Source of the DNA: Burkholderiales bacterium
GTDB taxonomy: Bacteria > Pseudomonadota > Gammaproteobacteria > Burkholderiales > SG8-41
DNA: 35,242 bases
Direction of reading: 5' to 3'
Assembly (NCBI GenBank): GCA_019746155.1
Contig: JAIESJ010000049.1
Span: forward strand, 1 to 35,242
Positions 24,993 through 33,256 of the stretch are shown here, one piece after another. The notes under the pieces are model-generated. The model saw only the letters and a program-made list of their open reading frames with translations, was not told the DNA's origin and did not search any database. Made by a program: the position numbers and the translations under genes. Every line of letters begins with the position of its first letter. Position 1 is the first letter of the stretch.

Positions 24993-25172
24993 TCACAGCG
25001 CGCGGCGCGGGTTAAAGGCAAGCTCGCGCGCCATCGTTTCATCAGGCTCGGAGAGGGCGATCTGAAAGGCGGTAGTCAGCTTATCGAGCACATGTGTCTT
25101 TTCGTGTCGGGGAAACATGGTGCCGGAAAATGGGGCTGCCTGCACCCTTTTCAAGGAGGCCGCTTGCTCCAT
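24993..25172 (-). CDS. Small hypothetical ORF, 59 aa
   Basis: From ATG 25172 the frame reads toward LDKLTTAFQIALSEPDETMA and ends RELAFNPRRAL at TGA 24993. The C-terminal half looks protein-like (an amphipathic helix followed by a basic end), but I recognise no family and see no good ribosome binding site. It may be a small stress-island protein, the 3' relic of a lost gene, or chance. Confidence 0.3.
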   Translation of the reverse strand: MEQAASLKRVQAAPFSGTMFPRHEKTHVLDKLTTAFQIALSEPDETMARELAFNPRRAL

Positions 25173-25288
25173 ACCCGTATGATAAACGGGGGAAGTGGGG
25201 TGTCATGTTCGGTAACCGGTTCGAGAGCAGGCGGCCGGTCATGCAAGCGCCATGCGGTCGGGACACCGCGTCGGCCTCGCTTCCGGGA

Positions 25289-25317
25289 CTTGATTCCGGA
25301 GATACAGGCCACCATAT
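25289..25317 (+). promoter_or_regulatory. Sigma-32 type promoter of the hsp20 triplet
   Basis: CTTGATT (25289-25295) matches 5 of 7 bases of the -35 consensus. After 14 bp, CACCATAT (25310-25317) matches CCCCATNT at all but one defined position. The implied 5' leader is about 155 nt long, enough for regulatory RNA structure. Confidence 0.7.
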
Positions 25318-25402
25318 AAGGTTTGCGCGAATCCCGGCGGGCCAACGCATCCGCAGGCTGATCTTGATCAACGGGCGCTTGCGTTTGCCGCTCGTGTTTC
25401 GT

Positions 25403-25473
25403 TGATCTCGCCGCCGCGTGGCGGCGGAGTGGATCACTCAACCGATTTTTTGATGGATGCCATTTTTAGGAGG
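25403..25473 (+). promoter_or_regulatory. Candidate RNA thermometer in the hsp20 leader
   Basis: A stable hairpin (CGCCGCC 25409-25415 with GGCGGCG 25420-25426, extended by TGATC/GATCA) is followed by TTTTTT (25446-25451). This U-run can pair, with G-U wobbles, with the ribosome binding site AGGAGG (25468-25473) just before ATG 25482. That is the fourU layout, a stable upper hairpin plus a weak U-run/Shine-Dalgarno helix. It was judged by eye and not folded. Confidence 0.4.
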
Positions 25474-25481
25474 CGAATAAC

Positions 25482-25934
25482 ATGTATCAATCCATTCTGT
25501 CCGCGCCTGGCGATCTGTTCGCCGAACTGGACCGACTCCGGCGCGAGATGCAGCAGAGTTTCGGAGGGCTGGGCATGCCATCCAGCATCCGCGCGGTGAC
25601 CCGGGGATCGTTCCCCGCGATCAACATCGGCAGCACGCCGAAGTCGGTGGAAGTTTACGCGTTCGCGCCGGGAATCGATCCAGACAAGCTCGATGTGAAC
25701 GTCGATCGTGGCCTGCTCAGCATTTCCGGAGAGCGCAGAAGCGACCTGCCGGAGGAAAGCGGCGAGGTGTCGATATATGCGAGGGAGCGATTCGCCGGAA
25801 GCTTCAAGCGCGTCATCAGTCTGCCTGAGGATGCAGATCCATCGCGCATCGAGGCCAGGTATCGCGATGGCGTTGTCCACATTTCGGTGCAGCGGCACGA
25901 GCCGGCACAGCCCAAGCGTATTGAGATCAGATGA
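25482..25934 (+). CDS. Hsp20 small heat-shock protein, tandem copy 1
   Basis: This 150-aa sHsp starts MYQSILSAPGDLFAELDRLR with a GGFP-like linker (RGSFPAINIGSTPKSVEVY). An alpha-crystallin domain follows, with YRDGVVHISVQR near residues 126-137. This N-terminus is the form found in the sHsp genes of tLST/LHR islands, distinct from the IbpA-like copy at 3144. ATG 25482 follows AGGAGG by 8 nt. It heads a three-gene hsp20 operon behind a sigma-32 type promoter and a candidate thermometer. Confidence 0.94.
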   Translation: MYQSILSAPGDLFAELDRLRREMQQSFGGLGMPSSIRAVTRGSFPAINIGSTPKSVEVYAFAPGIDPDKLDVNVDRGLLSISGERRSDLPEESGEVSIYARERFAGSFKRVISLPEDADPSRIEARYRDGVVHISVQRHEPAQPKRIEIR

Positions 25935-25965
25935 GGTTGCCGACAACAGGACCGGAGGAATGAAC

Positions 25966-26343
25966 ATGAGTGACAGGAAAGAGTCTGCGAAGCAGGAACA
26001 ACAGCGCGCCGGCATGACAATCATGCCGGCAGTGGACGTGGTCGAAGATCGCACGGGTATCACCTTGACCGCCGACTTGCCCGGTGTGCCCAAGGACAGG
26101 CTGACCGCACGCGTCGATGGGGAAACCCTGCTCATCGAGGGAGACATTGCGCTGGAAACGGCGGAAGGCATGGAAGCGGTGCATGCCGAGATGCAAGGCA
26201 TGCGCTTCCGGCGGGTCTTCACGTTGAGCCGGGAACTCGACACATCGAAAAGCGAGGCGGCATTCAGGAACGGTGTACTGAGGCTGCGGATCCCCAAAGC
26301 CGAACATGCGCAGCCGCGCAAGATCGAGGTCAAGGTCGGGTGA
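25966..26343 (+). CDS. Hsp20 small heat-shock protein, tandem copy 2
   Basis: This 125-aa sHsp consists of little more than the alpha-crystallin domain: VDVVEDRTGITLTADLPGVP, then FRNGVLRLRIPKAE and a short tail. The N-terminal arm is short and polar, so it may co-assemble with its neighbours instead of forming large oligomers alone. I chose ATG 25966 because GGAGGA (25954-25959) is 6 nt away; the ATG at 25960 is too close to it. It lies 31 bp after copy 1. Its TGA overlaps a GTG that could start copy 3. Confidence 0.92.
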   Translation: MSDRKESAKQEQQRAGMTIMPAVDVVEDRTGITLTADLPGVPKDRLTARVDGETLLIEGDIALETAEGMEAVHAEMQGMRFRRVFTLSRELDTSKSEAAFRNGVLRLRIPKAEHAQPRKIEVKVG

Positions 26344-26396
26344 TTACGGCGGCCCCGCGGGCCGCTCCACTTCTCGAATTGACGGGAGTTGTCGAT

Positions 26397-26900
26397 ATGA
26401 AAGCGCTTACGGAATTGAGACAGGGTTTGGAAGAAGTGTGGGAATCGGTTTCTGAGGGTTGGCGGCGTTTGCGGGAGTCCGCCGCCGGTGCGTTGACCCG
26501 CTTCAGGCCCGGGCAGAAATCATCGCTTCCGGCTGGCGTCGAAGACGATCTTTACCTGCCGTCTTCGGGATGGGCGCTGCTCGCGGGTGACGTGTTCGAG
26601 GATGCCGGGAAAATAGTGGTTCGCCTCGAAGTGCCGGGCATGGAGAAAAGCGACTTCAACATCGAAGTGCGCGACGATGCTCTCATCGTGCGGGGCGAAA
26701 AGCGGTTTGAGCGGGAGGCGAGCGAAGGGCGGTACCGCATCCTGCAGTGCGCCTATGGCACTTTCCAGCGCGTCGTTCCCCTGCCCGCGCCGGTGATCGC
26801 GAATAAAGCGAAAGCAACGTACCGTAACGGGGTGCTGAAGATCGAATTGCCCAAGGCCGGGCCCGCCAAGGCCAAAGCGATCGAGATAACAATCGGATAA
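26397..26900 (+). CDS. Hsp20 small heat-shock protein, tandem copy 3
   Basis: This 167-aa sHsp has a long amphipathic N-terminal helix (MKALTELRQGLEEVWESVSE, then GWRRLRESAAGALTRF) that is typical of the third sHsp of tLST-like islands. The alpha-crystallin domain carries VRLEVPGMEKSDFNIEVRDD and YRNGVLKIELPKA. I chose ATG 26397 (GGGAG upstream). GTG 26340, overlapping the stop of copy 2, is an alternative that would add 19 residues. It converges on tctA. Confidence 0.92.
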   Translation: MKALTELRQGLEEVWESVSEGWRRLRESAAGALTRFRPGQKSSLPAGVEDDLYLPSSGWALLAGDVFEDAGKIVVRLEVPGMEKSDFNIEVRDDALIVRGEKRFEREASEGRYRILQCAYGTFQRVVPLPAPVIANKAKATYRNGVLKIELPKAGPAKAKAIEITIG

Positions 26901-27009
26901 GGCACGGCTTCCCAGAGCAGTGAAACACGCACATGAACAGCATGCCGCGTGAGCGGCTTCAGCGATTCCGGCAGAGCCCCGGCTGCGCGCCGCGCTCCGA
27001 AGCCGCAAG

Positions 27010-27033
27010 GGCCGGCGTCCATGGTCGCCGGCC
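27010..27033. terminator. GC-rich hairpin between hsp20 copy 3 and tctA
   Basis: GGCCGGCG (27010-27017) and CGCCGGCC (27026-27033) form a perfect 8-bp stem with loop TCCATGGT. It lies in the 150-bp gap of a convergent pair, so it may end either transcript. No T-run is present. Confidence 0.45.
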
Positions 27034-27050
27034 GGGATGCCGTGTCGGAG

Positions 27051-28574
27051 TCATCCCTCAACTTCATCGAGGCCGACCTTGGAGCGCCAGTCCTTGCTCT
27101 TGAAAATGAGCGGCTTGATGCTGAGCAGGAACAGCAGCACCCCCAGGCCCAGCATCGTGGTCGCGATCGGGCGCTCGAGGAATATCCCGTAGTCGCCGGC
27201 GCTCATCGCCAGTGATTGGCGCAGGCTGAGTTCCAGCATCGGCGAGAGCACCAGCCCCAGCGCCACCGGAGCAAGATCATAATCGAACTTGCGCAGCACA
27301 TAGCCGATACCGCCCATGATCAGCATGATCCAGACGTCGATCATGCTGTTGCTCACCGAATAAGTGCCGAGGATGCAGAAAGCGAGAATGCACGGATAAA
27401 GATAGGCATACGGGATGCGCAGCAGGTTGACGAACAGCCCCACCATCGGCAGATTGAGAACCAGCAGCACGACGTTGCCCACGTACATACTGGCGACGAA
27501 CCCCCAGAACAGCTCCGGCTGCTGCGAGATGAGCAGCGGGCCCGGTGATATGCCATGCACCATGATCGCGGCGATCATCACCGCCGTGACCGGGCTCGTC
27601 GGAATGCCGAGCGCCATCATCGGTACGAAAGCGCCGGAGGCCGCGGCATTGTTGGCCGACTCGGGCCCCGCCACGCCTTCGATCGCGCCTTTGCCGAAAC
27701 GTTCGGGATGCTTCGACATGCGCCGCTCGATGCCGTATGAAACAAACGAGGAGATGATGTGCGCGGAGCCGGGAATGATGCCGATCATGAAGCCGAGCAG
27801 GCTGCCGCGCGCGATCGGGCCGACCGACAGCCGGAATTCCTCGCGCGAGGGTATCAGATCGTGGAGCTTGGGATTCTGCACCTTGGGCGCCGCATCCTGC
27901 CCCGCGGTGAGCAGGATTTCCGAGATGCCGAACAGCCCCACCGCCACCGGCACAATGCCCACGCCGTCACCCAGTTCCACCAGGTCGAAGCTGAAGCGCG
28001 TGTAACCGCTCATCGCGTCGATGCCGATCATGCCAAGCATCAATCCCAGCCCCGCCATCGCCAGGGTCTTCAACATCGACCCGCCGCTCATGTAAGCGAG
28101 AATGAACAACCCCATCATCAGCAGCGCGGTATATTCCGGAGGACCGAACCGCAATGCAAATTCGGCGAGCGTAGGCGCGAGCAGCATGAGACCGACCACA
28201 CCCGCGGTCCCCGCTATGAAAGATCCGATTGCCGCGATCGCCAGCGCCGGGCCGGCGCGCCCGTTCTGCGTCATCGCATAACCATCGACGCAGGTCATCA
28301 CCGACGCCGCCTCTCCGGGAATCCGCATCAGGATGGAGGTGGTGGAACCGCCGTACATCGCGCCGTAATACACGCCGGACAGCAAGACGATGGCGATGAT
28401 GGGATTGAGGCCGAAAGTTGCAGGCAGCAGCAGGCTGATTCCCGCGAGCGGCCCCAGCCCAGGCATCATGCCGACCAGGGTGCCGATGATGCAGCCAACG
28501 AAAGCATAAACCAGCACCGAAGGGCTGAGCGCGACGGAAAAACCGAGCAGCAGATTATTAAAAGTCTCTAACAC
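27051..28574 (-). CDS. tctA: Tripartite tricarboxylate transporter large membrane subunit TctA
   Basis: This 507-aa inner-membrane protein has about eleven or twelve helices and two Gly/Pro-rich family motifs: GMMPGLGPLAGISLLLP near residues 37-53 and the repeat-related MIGIIPGSAHIISSFVSYG. With TctB and a Bug-type binding protein it forms a secondary importer of citrate-like, dicarboxylate or aromatic acids. The start is GTG 28574, sharing one base with the tctB stop (TAGTG), so translation is coupled. It is the last gene of the operon. Confidence 0.95.
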   Translation of the reverse strand: MLETFNNLLLGFSVALSPSVLVYAFVGCIIGTLVGMMPGLGPLAGISLLLPATFGLNPIIAIVLLSGVYYGAMYGGSTTSILMRIPGEAASVMTCVDGYAMTQNGRAGPALAIAAIGSFIAGTAGVVGLMLLAPTLAEFALRFGPPEYTALLMMGLFILAYMSGGSMLKTLAMAGLGLMLGMIGIDAMSGYTRFSFDLVELGDGVGIVPVAVGLFGISEILLTAGQDAAPKVQNPKLHDLIPSREEFRLSVGPIARGSLLGFMIGIIPGSAHIISSFVSYGIERRMSKHPERFGKGAIEGVAGPESANNAAASGAFVPMMALGIPTSPVTAVMIAAIMVHGISPGPLLISQQPELFWGFVASMYVGNVVLLVLNLPMVGLFVNLLRIPYAYLYPCILAFCILGTYSVSNSMIDVWIMLIMGGIGYVLRKFDYDLAPVALGLVLSPMLELSLRQSLAMSAGDYGIFLERPIATTMLGLGVLLFLLSIKPLIFKSKDWRSKVGLDEVEG

Positions 28575-29014
28575 TAGAATCCCCAGGGGCTGCGCGGCAG
28601 CGGCACGTGGAGCAGGTCGCCCACCACATAAAAGGAAATCAAACCGAAGCCGAACGAGACCAGCAACACCGGCAGCGGCCGCCTGCGCTCAATTACACCC
28701 AGGAAGAAAATCAGCAGCGCGATCACGGTAATCCGGTAACCGATGTGCTCCAGCGCAAAGGCGCCGACCGCGCTTGCCACCATGATCACCAGCGCGCGCA
28801 TTGCCCCCGACCAGCGGATTGCAGCCAGCGGCTTTGATTTGCCGCCCCACAACGCGATCAACAGCCCCGTCGCGCCCAGGAAAACAGCGAGCAGCAGCGG
28901 CATGTACCCCGGTCCGGGCTCCTGCAGCGAACCGACCGGATAGGCGCGGTTCTGCCACCCCAGGTACAGCGCGAGCAGGAGCAGCATCAATCCGGAAAAC
29001 TGGTCGCTGCGCAT
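28574..29014 (-). CDS. tctB: Tripartite tricarboxylate transporter small subunit TctB
   Basis: This 146-aa protein has four hydrophobic segments and the TctB pattern GSLQEPGPGYMPLLLAVFLG after the first helix. It partners with TctA in the membrane. ATG 29014 follows GGGGAG. It overlaps tctA by one base and lies 69 bp after the first Bug-type binding-protein gene. Confidence 0.93.
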   Translation of the reverse strand: MRSDQFSGLMLLLLALYLGWQNRAYPVGSLQEPGPGYMPLLLAVFLGATGLLIALWGGKSKPLAAIRWSGAMRALVIMVASAVGAFALEHIGYRITVIALLIFFLGVIERRRPLPVLLVSFGFGLISFYVVGDLLHVPLPRSPWGF

Positions 29015-29083
29015 GCTTCTCCCCCCTGGTGTCTAAATGTTGTCCTAAGCCATGTTGTCAAATGCCTGTGAACCGTCCGCCTG

Positions 29084-30061
29084 CTACTTGGTCTCGACCT
29101 TGCCGACGATCTTCACCAGCGCCGCGAGACGCTTGGCGTCGGCCTCCCAGTATTTTTGAAACTCGGGCGCATCCATGTACTGGACCGGCGAGTTGACCTT
29201 GGCCATCGCACTCCTGAAATCCGGATCTTCGGCCGCCTTGCGCGCCGCATCGCGCAGCACTTTCATCACGGGCTCGGGCGTGGCCCTGGGCGCGAACATC
29301 CCGGCCCAGATGTAGTATTCGACGTCCTTGTAACCGAGTTCCTTGAAAGTAGGGACCTCAGGATACGCCGGATGCCGCTGGGCGCCCCAGCTCACGATCG
29401 GGCGCAGCTTGCCGGCCTTGACATGGCCGCTGATCGCCGCCGGGCCGCCGGCGGTCATTTCGACGTGTCCGCCGAGCACCGCGGTGATGGCGGGGCCGCC
29501 GCCGGTAGTAGGCACATGCCGCATCTTGAGCTTGGTCGCATGCAGGAACATTTCCATCGGCATATGCAGCGCACCGTAGACGCCGGAAGAGGAGTATGAC
29601 ATCTGACCGGGCTTGGACTTGGCAAGCGCCACCAGTTCCTTCAGCGACTTGACCGGCAGAGAGGGGTGCACCACCAGAATCGTCGGGTCGGCCGAAATCA
29701 GGGCAATGGGGGCAAACTGGTCGAGCGAGTAGGCCGGCTTGCGGTTGAACAGTTCATCGGCAGCCGGAATGACCGAAATGCTGGAGAGCGCCATCAGGAT
29801 GGTGTAGCCATCTGGCTTGGCATTGGCGACGGCGGCATTGCCCACTGCGCCTCCGGCGCCGGGGCGATTGACCACCGCCACCGGCTGCTTGAGCACTTTT
29901 TCCATCGCCGCCGCCGTCGGTCGGCCGGTGATGTCCGCCACCCCGCCCGGCGGGAACGGCACGATCATCGTGATCGAATGATTGGGAAACACTTCCTGCG
30001 CCGCCGCCGGCGCGCCAGCCAGCGCCAACAGCGACGCGGCAAAAATCAGCCTTGCTTTCAT
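29084..30061 (-). CDS. Bug/TctC-family periplasmic binding protein 1
   Basis: This 325-aa protein has a Sec signal peptide (about 1-21, cut after AAA). The Bug-family core shows ITMIVPFPPGGVADITGR, NRPGAGGAVGNAAVA and KPDGYT. It captures a carboxylated ligand for TctAB. ATG 30061 is preceded by GAGGAG. It is a close tandem paralogue of the next gene upstream: they share SSSG.YGA.H.P.EMFL...LKMRH.PTTGG near residue 160. The substrate cannot be read from the sequence. Confidence 0.95.
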   Translation of the reverse strand: MKARLIFAASLLALAGAPAAAQEVFPNHSITMIVPFPPGGVADITGRPTAAAMEKVLKQPVAVVNRPGAGGAVGNAAVANAKPDGYTILMALSSISVIPAADELFNRKPAYSLDQFAPIALISADPTILVVHPSLPVKSLKELVALAKSKPGQMSYSSSGVYGALHMPMEMFLHATKLKMRHVPTTGGGPAITAVLGGHVEMTAGGPAAISGHVKAGKLRPIVSWGAQRHPAYPEVPTFKELGYKDVEYYIWAGMFAPRATPEPVMKVLRDAARKAAEDPDFRSAMAKVNSPVQYMDAPEFQKYWEADAKRLAALVKIVGKVETK

Positions 30062-30087
30062 TGTGTTGTCTCCTCAGAAAAATTGGC

Positions 30088-31068
30088 CTATTTTTCGGTG
30101 ACTTTCCCGATGCGCTGGATGACCTGGGCGAGCTTCTGGGCATCTTTGTCCCACCACGCATTGAATTCGTCGGCATCCTGATAGGCGATCGGCGTGCGGA
30201 TTTTTTCCATGCCTTTGACGAATTCGGGGTCGTTCACCGCCTTGCGCACCGCCTCACGCAGCGTGTTGAAGACCTGAGGCGGGACGTTCTTCGGAGCGAA
30301 CAGCCCGCCCCACAGGTAGTACTCGATATCATAGCCCTGCTCCTTGAACGTCGGCACCTCGGGGAAGGCCTCGAGCCGCTTCTCCCCCCACTGCGCAAAC
30401 GCGCGCACTTTGCCGCTCTTCAAGTGCGGCGCGGCGATATTGGGCGGGCTGGCCCAGGTCACCGCATGGCCGCCCAGCACCGCGGTCATTGCCGGCGCGC
30501 CGCCGGTGGTGGGCAAGTGACGCATCTTGAGATTCGCGGCCTGCAGGAACATTTCAAAGGGCACATGGGAAGCGCCGTACAGCCCGGACGAGGAAAAAAT
30601 CATCTCACCCGGTTTTTTCCTGGCGAGCGCCACGAACTCCTTGAGGTTTTTCGCGGGCAGCGAGGGGTGGACCACCAGCATCGGCGGGTCGGCGGTAATG
30701 CGCGCAATGCCGACGAACTGGTCGCGGGTGTAGGCCGGCTTGTGCCCGAACAGCTTGTCCCGCTCCGGCAGCGCCGAGATGCTCACGAGGTGCAGAATCA
30801 GCGTATAACCATCAGGCGCCGAATTGGCAACGACCTGCGAGCCGGTCGCGCCCGCCGCGCCGGGCCGGTTCTGCACCACCACCGGCTGCTTGAAAATGCG
30901 CTCCAGCACGGGCGCGAGCTGGCGTGCCGTCAGGTCCGAGGTGCCTCCCGGGGGAAACGGCGAGACGATGGTGATTGACTTGCTCGGGTAATGATCCTGC
31001 GCACCCGACAACCCCGGCACGAACAGACACAAGCCCAACAGCACAGTTTCTAGATAATGATTCTTCAT
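30088..31068 (-). CDS. Bug/TctC-family periplasmic binding protein 2
   Basis: This 326-aa paralogue of the preceding entry has a signal peptide (about 1-23, cut after SGA). The core carries ITIVSPFPPGGTSDLTARQL and NRPGAAGATGSQVVA. ATG 31068 follows GGAGGAG. Two binding proteins for one TctAB pair suggest a wider substrate range, or divergence after duplication. It is separated from copy 1 by 26 bp. Confidence 0.95.
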   Translation of the reverse strand: MKNHYLETVLLGLCLFVPGLSGAQDHYPSKSITIVSPFPPGGTSDLTARQLAPVLERIFKQPVVVQNRPGAAGATGSQVVANSAPDGYTLILHLVSISALPERDKLFGHKPAYTRDQFVGIARITADPPMLVVHPSLPAKNLKEFVALARKKPGEMIFSSSGLYGASHVPFEMFLQAANLKMRHLPTTGGAPAMTAVLGGHAVTWASPPNIAAPHLKSGKVRAFAQWGEKRLEAFPEVPTFKEQGYDIEYYLWGGLFAPKNVPPQVFNTLREAVRKAVNDPEFVKGMEKIRTPIAYQDADEFNAWWDKDAQKLAQVIQRIGKVTEK

Positions 31069-31107
31069 GACTTGCTCCTCCTATGCTTGACTTAAAGCTA
31101 TTAATAA

Positions 31108-32064
31108 TTATGCCGCTGCTACGCGGTTGCTAAGACGTCCTATGCCTTCGATCTCACACGTCACCACATCACCCGGCTGCATATAGCCCCTGGGGGCGAC
31201 GATATCCCGGCGCATCGGTTTCTTTCCGCCGAGTTCGGGATCGGTGCCCCAGGCCGTACCGCCCGGCGTGCCGGTGGCAATCACCACCCCCGGCTTGAGT
31301 GTCACGAAAGTCGAGAAAAAAGCGATCAGTTGCGCGCAGGTCCAGATCATCTTGGCGGTCGAGTTGTTCTGCCGCAATTCGCCGTTGACCCAGGTCTTGA
31401 GTTGCAGGTTCTGCGGATCCGGAACGTCGGCGGCGGTAAGGATCACCGGCCCCATCGGGGCGCAGGTATCGAAATTCTTGCCGGGACCCAGGTTGTAGAC
31501 CGAAGAACCGTCGGGACGCAATGTAACCTGGCGGTCGCGCGCCGTGACGTCGTTGACGATAGTATAGCCGAACACATGTTCCAGAGCCCGCTCGACCGGG
31601 ATGTGGCGTCCAGGCTTGCCGATCACGATCGCGAGCTCGGTCTCGTAATCAAGTTTTTTTGTCACCCGCTCGTCGCGGATAATGTCATCGTCGGGGCCGA
31701 TGACCCCGAGCGCGGTCTTGATGAAAAATTCCGGATCCTTGCGCGTCACTTCGGGTTTTTCATCGCGGTGGTCCCAGTAGTTCTCGCCGCTGCACAGAAT
31801 CAGCGCCGGGTCGAGGGGCGCCTTGAGCCTGACCCTGTCGGCTGCCACGCCGCCGGCACCGCTACGCTTTGAGTTCTCAAGCGCAGCGTGCGCAGCCTGC
31901 ATGCCCTCTTCCCCCGCGGCAATCAGCCGAGTCATGTCGCTCAAGGCGGCGAGCAGCGCGGGCCGGGTGCCGACGGGGCAGGCATCGAGCAGGTCGATGA
32001 CCTGCCCGCCGTCGAGCACCCCGAGCCGTACCGCGCCGTTTCTGTCATACCGAACAAATTTCAT
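31108..32064 (-). CDS. Fumarylacetoacetate hydrolase family protein 1
   Basis: This 318-aa FAH-fold enzyme has metal ligands E141 and E143 (DYETELAIV) and D172 (IVNDVTARD), with the family's 29-residue spacing. The active-site lid is ILCSGENYWDH (89-99). The product-side motif KPGVVIATGTPGG is intact. Members hydrolyse or decarboxylate C-C bonds in acylpyruvates and aromatic meta-cleavage products. The reaction here is not determined. It sits 39 bp upstream of the second Bug gene in a carboxylate uptake operon, so it may process the imported compound. Confidence 0.92.
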   Translation of the reverse strand: MKFVRYDRNGAVRLGVLDGGQVIDLLDACPVGTRPALLAALSDMTRLIAAGEEGMQAAHAALENSKRSGAGGVAADRVRLKAPLDPALILCSGENYWDHRDEKPEVTRKDPEFFIKTALGVIGPDDDIIRDERVTKKLDYETELAIVIGKPGRHIPVERALEHVFGYTIVNDVTARDRQVTLRPDGSSVYNLGPGKNFDTCAPMGPVILTAADVPDPQNLQLKTWVNGELRQNNSTAKMIWTCAQLIAFFSTFVTLKPGVVIATGTPGGTAWGTDPELGGKKPMRRDIVAPRGYMQPGDVVTCEIEGIGRLSNRVAAA

Positions 32065-32084
32065 GTTTTTTCCGAAAACAAAAG

Positions 32085-32120
32085 TCTAGACACAAAGGAC
32101 ACGAAGGAAAAACAAGAACA
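32085..32120. repeat. Half of a CACAAAGG/CACGAAGG repeat element
   Basis: ACACAAAGGACACGAAGGAA (about 32090-32109), followed by AAAACAAGAACAA, resembles the inner part of the left arm at 20009-20050 (ACAGAGG followed by AAAAACAAACTAC), with the same 9-bp unit step. No opposite arm is present nearby, so it may be a solo or decayed copy. It lies in the 117-bp gap between the two FAH genes. Confidence 0.45.
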
Positions 32121-32181
32121 AATAGCAACCGACAATCTCAAAAACCTTAACATACTGCTTCTCGTCGTTGCTTTTGGCTTT

Positions 32182-33066
32182 TTATCCGACCGGATTCTCC
32201 AGCGTGCCGATCGGCTCGATGGTGATCGTCACCACGTCGCCTTTCTTCAGGAATTTCGGCGGGTCGAAACCTATGCCCACCCCGGCGCAGGTACCGGTCG
32301 CGATCAAGTCTCCCGGCTCCAACGTCATCACGCGCGACAGGCACTCGATCAGTGTCGGGATGTCGAAAATGAGCTGGCTCACCATCGCGTCCTGGCGCAC
32401 TTCGCCGTTGACGCGCGTGGTGAGATGCAACTTGCCGACATCCTTGATCTCGTCAGCGGTGACGATGCACGGCCCCATCGGGCAGTAGCCGTCGAGGCTC
32501 TTGCCGAGAAACCACTGGCGATGGCGCTGCTGCAGCGTACGCGCAGTCGCGTCGTTGATGATAGTGTAGCCATAGACGTGATCGAACGCCTTGTCTTTGC
32601 CGATGTTGCGGCCGCCCTCGCCGATGACCACCGTCAGTTCGCCTTCGTAGTCGGTGGAATCGGTATAGTCGTTGTCACTCGGGATCGGCTCACCCGGCCC
32701 GATCACCGAATTCGGCCATTTGGTGAACATGATCGGCACGTCCGGGATCGCCTCCTTGGCGCTCGCGTCAAAGCCGCTCGAATGGAATTCCTTGGCATGA
32801 TCGTGGTAGTTCTTGCCGACGCATAGAATGTTTTTCGCCGGCCGTGGAAACGGCGCAAGCAGCTTCACGCCTGAAACAGGGATGCGGCCTTCCCCGCTTT
32901 TCACCGCGCGGCGCGCGCGCTGCAGGCCTTTCTTGCCGAGCGCGATGAAAGCCGTCATGTCGCGCGGCAGACGCGTCGTCGCAGAAAGATCTACTATTTC
33001 ATTTGAGACAGGATCATGCACTCCGATGCGCCTGCCTTTGGCATCGGAGAAAGTCACTAAACGCAT
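32182..33066 (-). CDS. Fumarylacetoacetate hydrolase family protein 2
   Basis: This 294-aa FAH-fold enzyme is divergent from its neighbour. Its metal ligands are E141 and E143 (DYEGELTVV) and D172 (IINDATART); the lid motif is CVGKNYHDHAKEF (82-94), and LEPGDLIATGTCAGVG lies near the C-terminus. The GKNYxxHAxE form is typical of the 2-hydroxyhepta-2,4-diene-1,7-dioate isomerase/acylpyruvase group. ATG 33066 is 8 nt from GAGGAG. It is the first gene of the minus-strand operon, divergent from the GntR regulator. Confidence 0.92.
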   Translation of the reverse strand: MRLVTFSDAKGRRIGVHDPVSNEIVDLSATTRLPRDMTAFIALGKKGLQRARRAVKSGEGRIPVSGVKLLAPFPRPAKNILCVGKNYHDHAKEFHSSGFDASAKEAIPDVPIMFTKWPNSVIGPGEPIPSDNDYTDSTDYEGELTVVIGEGGRNIGKDKAFDHVYGYTIINDATARTLQQRHRQWFLGKSLDGYCPMGPCIVTADEIKDVGKLHLTTRVNGEVRQDAMVSQLIFDIPTLIECLSRVMTLEPGDLIATGTCAGVGIGFDPPKFLKKGDVVTITIEPIGTLENPVG

Positions 33067-33159
33067 TAACAATGCTCCTCGGTTGGTTTTCTGTTCAATC
33101 CAAGCAAAACACGCGATGGGTGAAGGGTCGATTTTTGACCATTTGAATCATTGGTGTCA

Positions 33160-33169
33160 ACCGTACGGT
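33160..33169. promoter_or_regulatory. Perfect palindrome ACCGTACGGT in the divergent promoter region
   Basis: This 10-bp perfect palindrome lies midway between the FAH gene and the GntR-type regulator. GGTGTCAACC lies just upstream. It is a candidate operator. Confidence 0.35.
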
Positions 33170-33223
33170 CGCACGCACACGGAAAATTGCTCTTGACTTT
33201 CAGTAGGCGGTTTCGGCAAATTA

Positions 33224-33244
33224 CAACCAATATGACATTGGTTG
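33224..33244. promoter_or_regulatory. Operator-like inverted repeat at the GntR gene start
   Basis: CAACCAAT (33224-33231), spacer ATGAC, ATTGGTTG (33237-33244): a perfect 8-bp inverted repeat. It overlaps one possible TTG start (33242) and lies just before the other (33257). A TTGACT box at 33193-33198 lies upstream. It is a good candidate for autorepression by the regulator. Confidence 0.6.
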
Positions 33245-33256
33245 AGAGCCTATAAC

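Larger units (their letters stand above)
24833..25481. other. Divergent regulatory region between psiE and the hsp20 operon
   Basis: This 649-bp spacer is unusually long for this window. It contains a sigma-32 type promoter toward hsp20 (25289-25317), a strong hairpin at 25403-25436 and a U-rich segment before the hsp20 ribosome binding site. It also holds a 59-codon minus-strand frame (24993-25172) of unknown meaning. Toward psiE I see only an isolated CTTGAAG with no matching -10 box. Confidence 0.6.
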
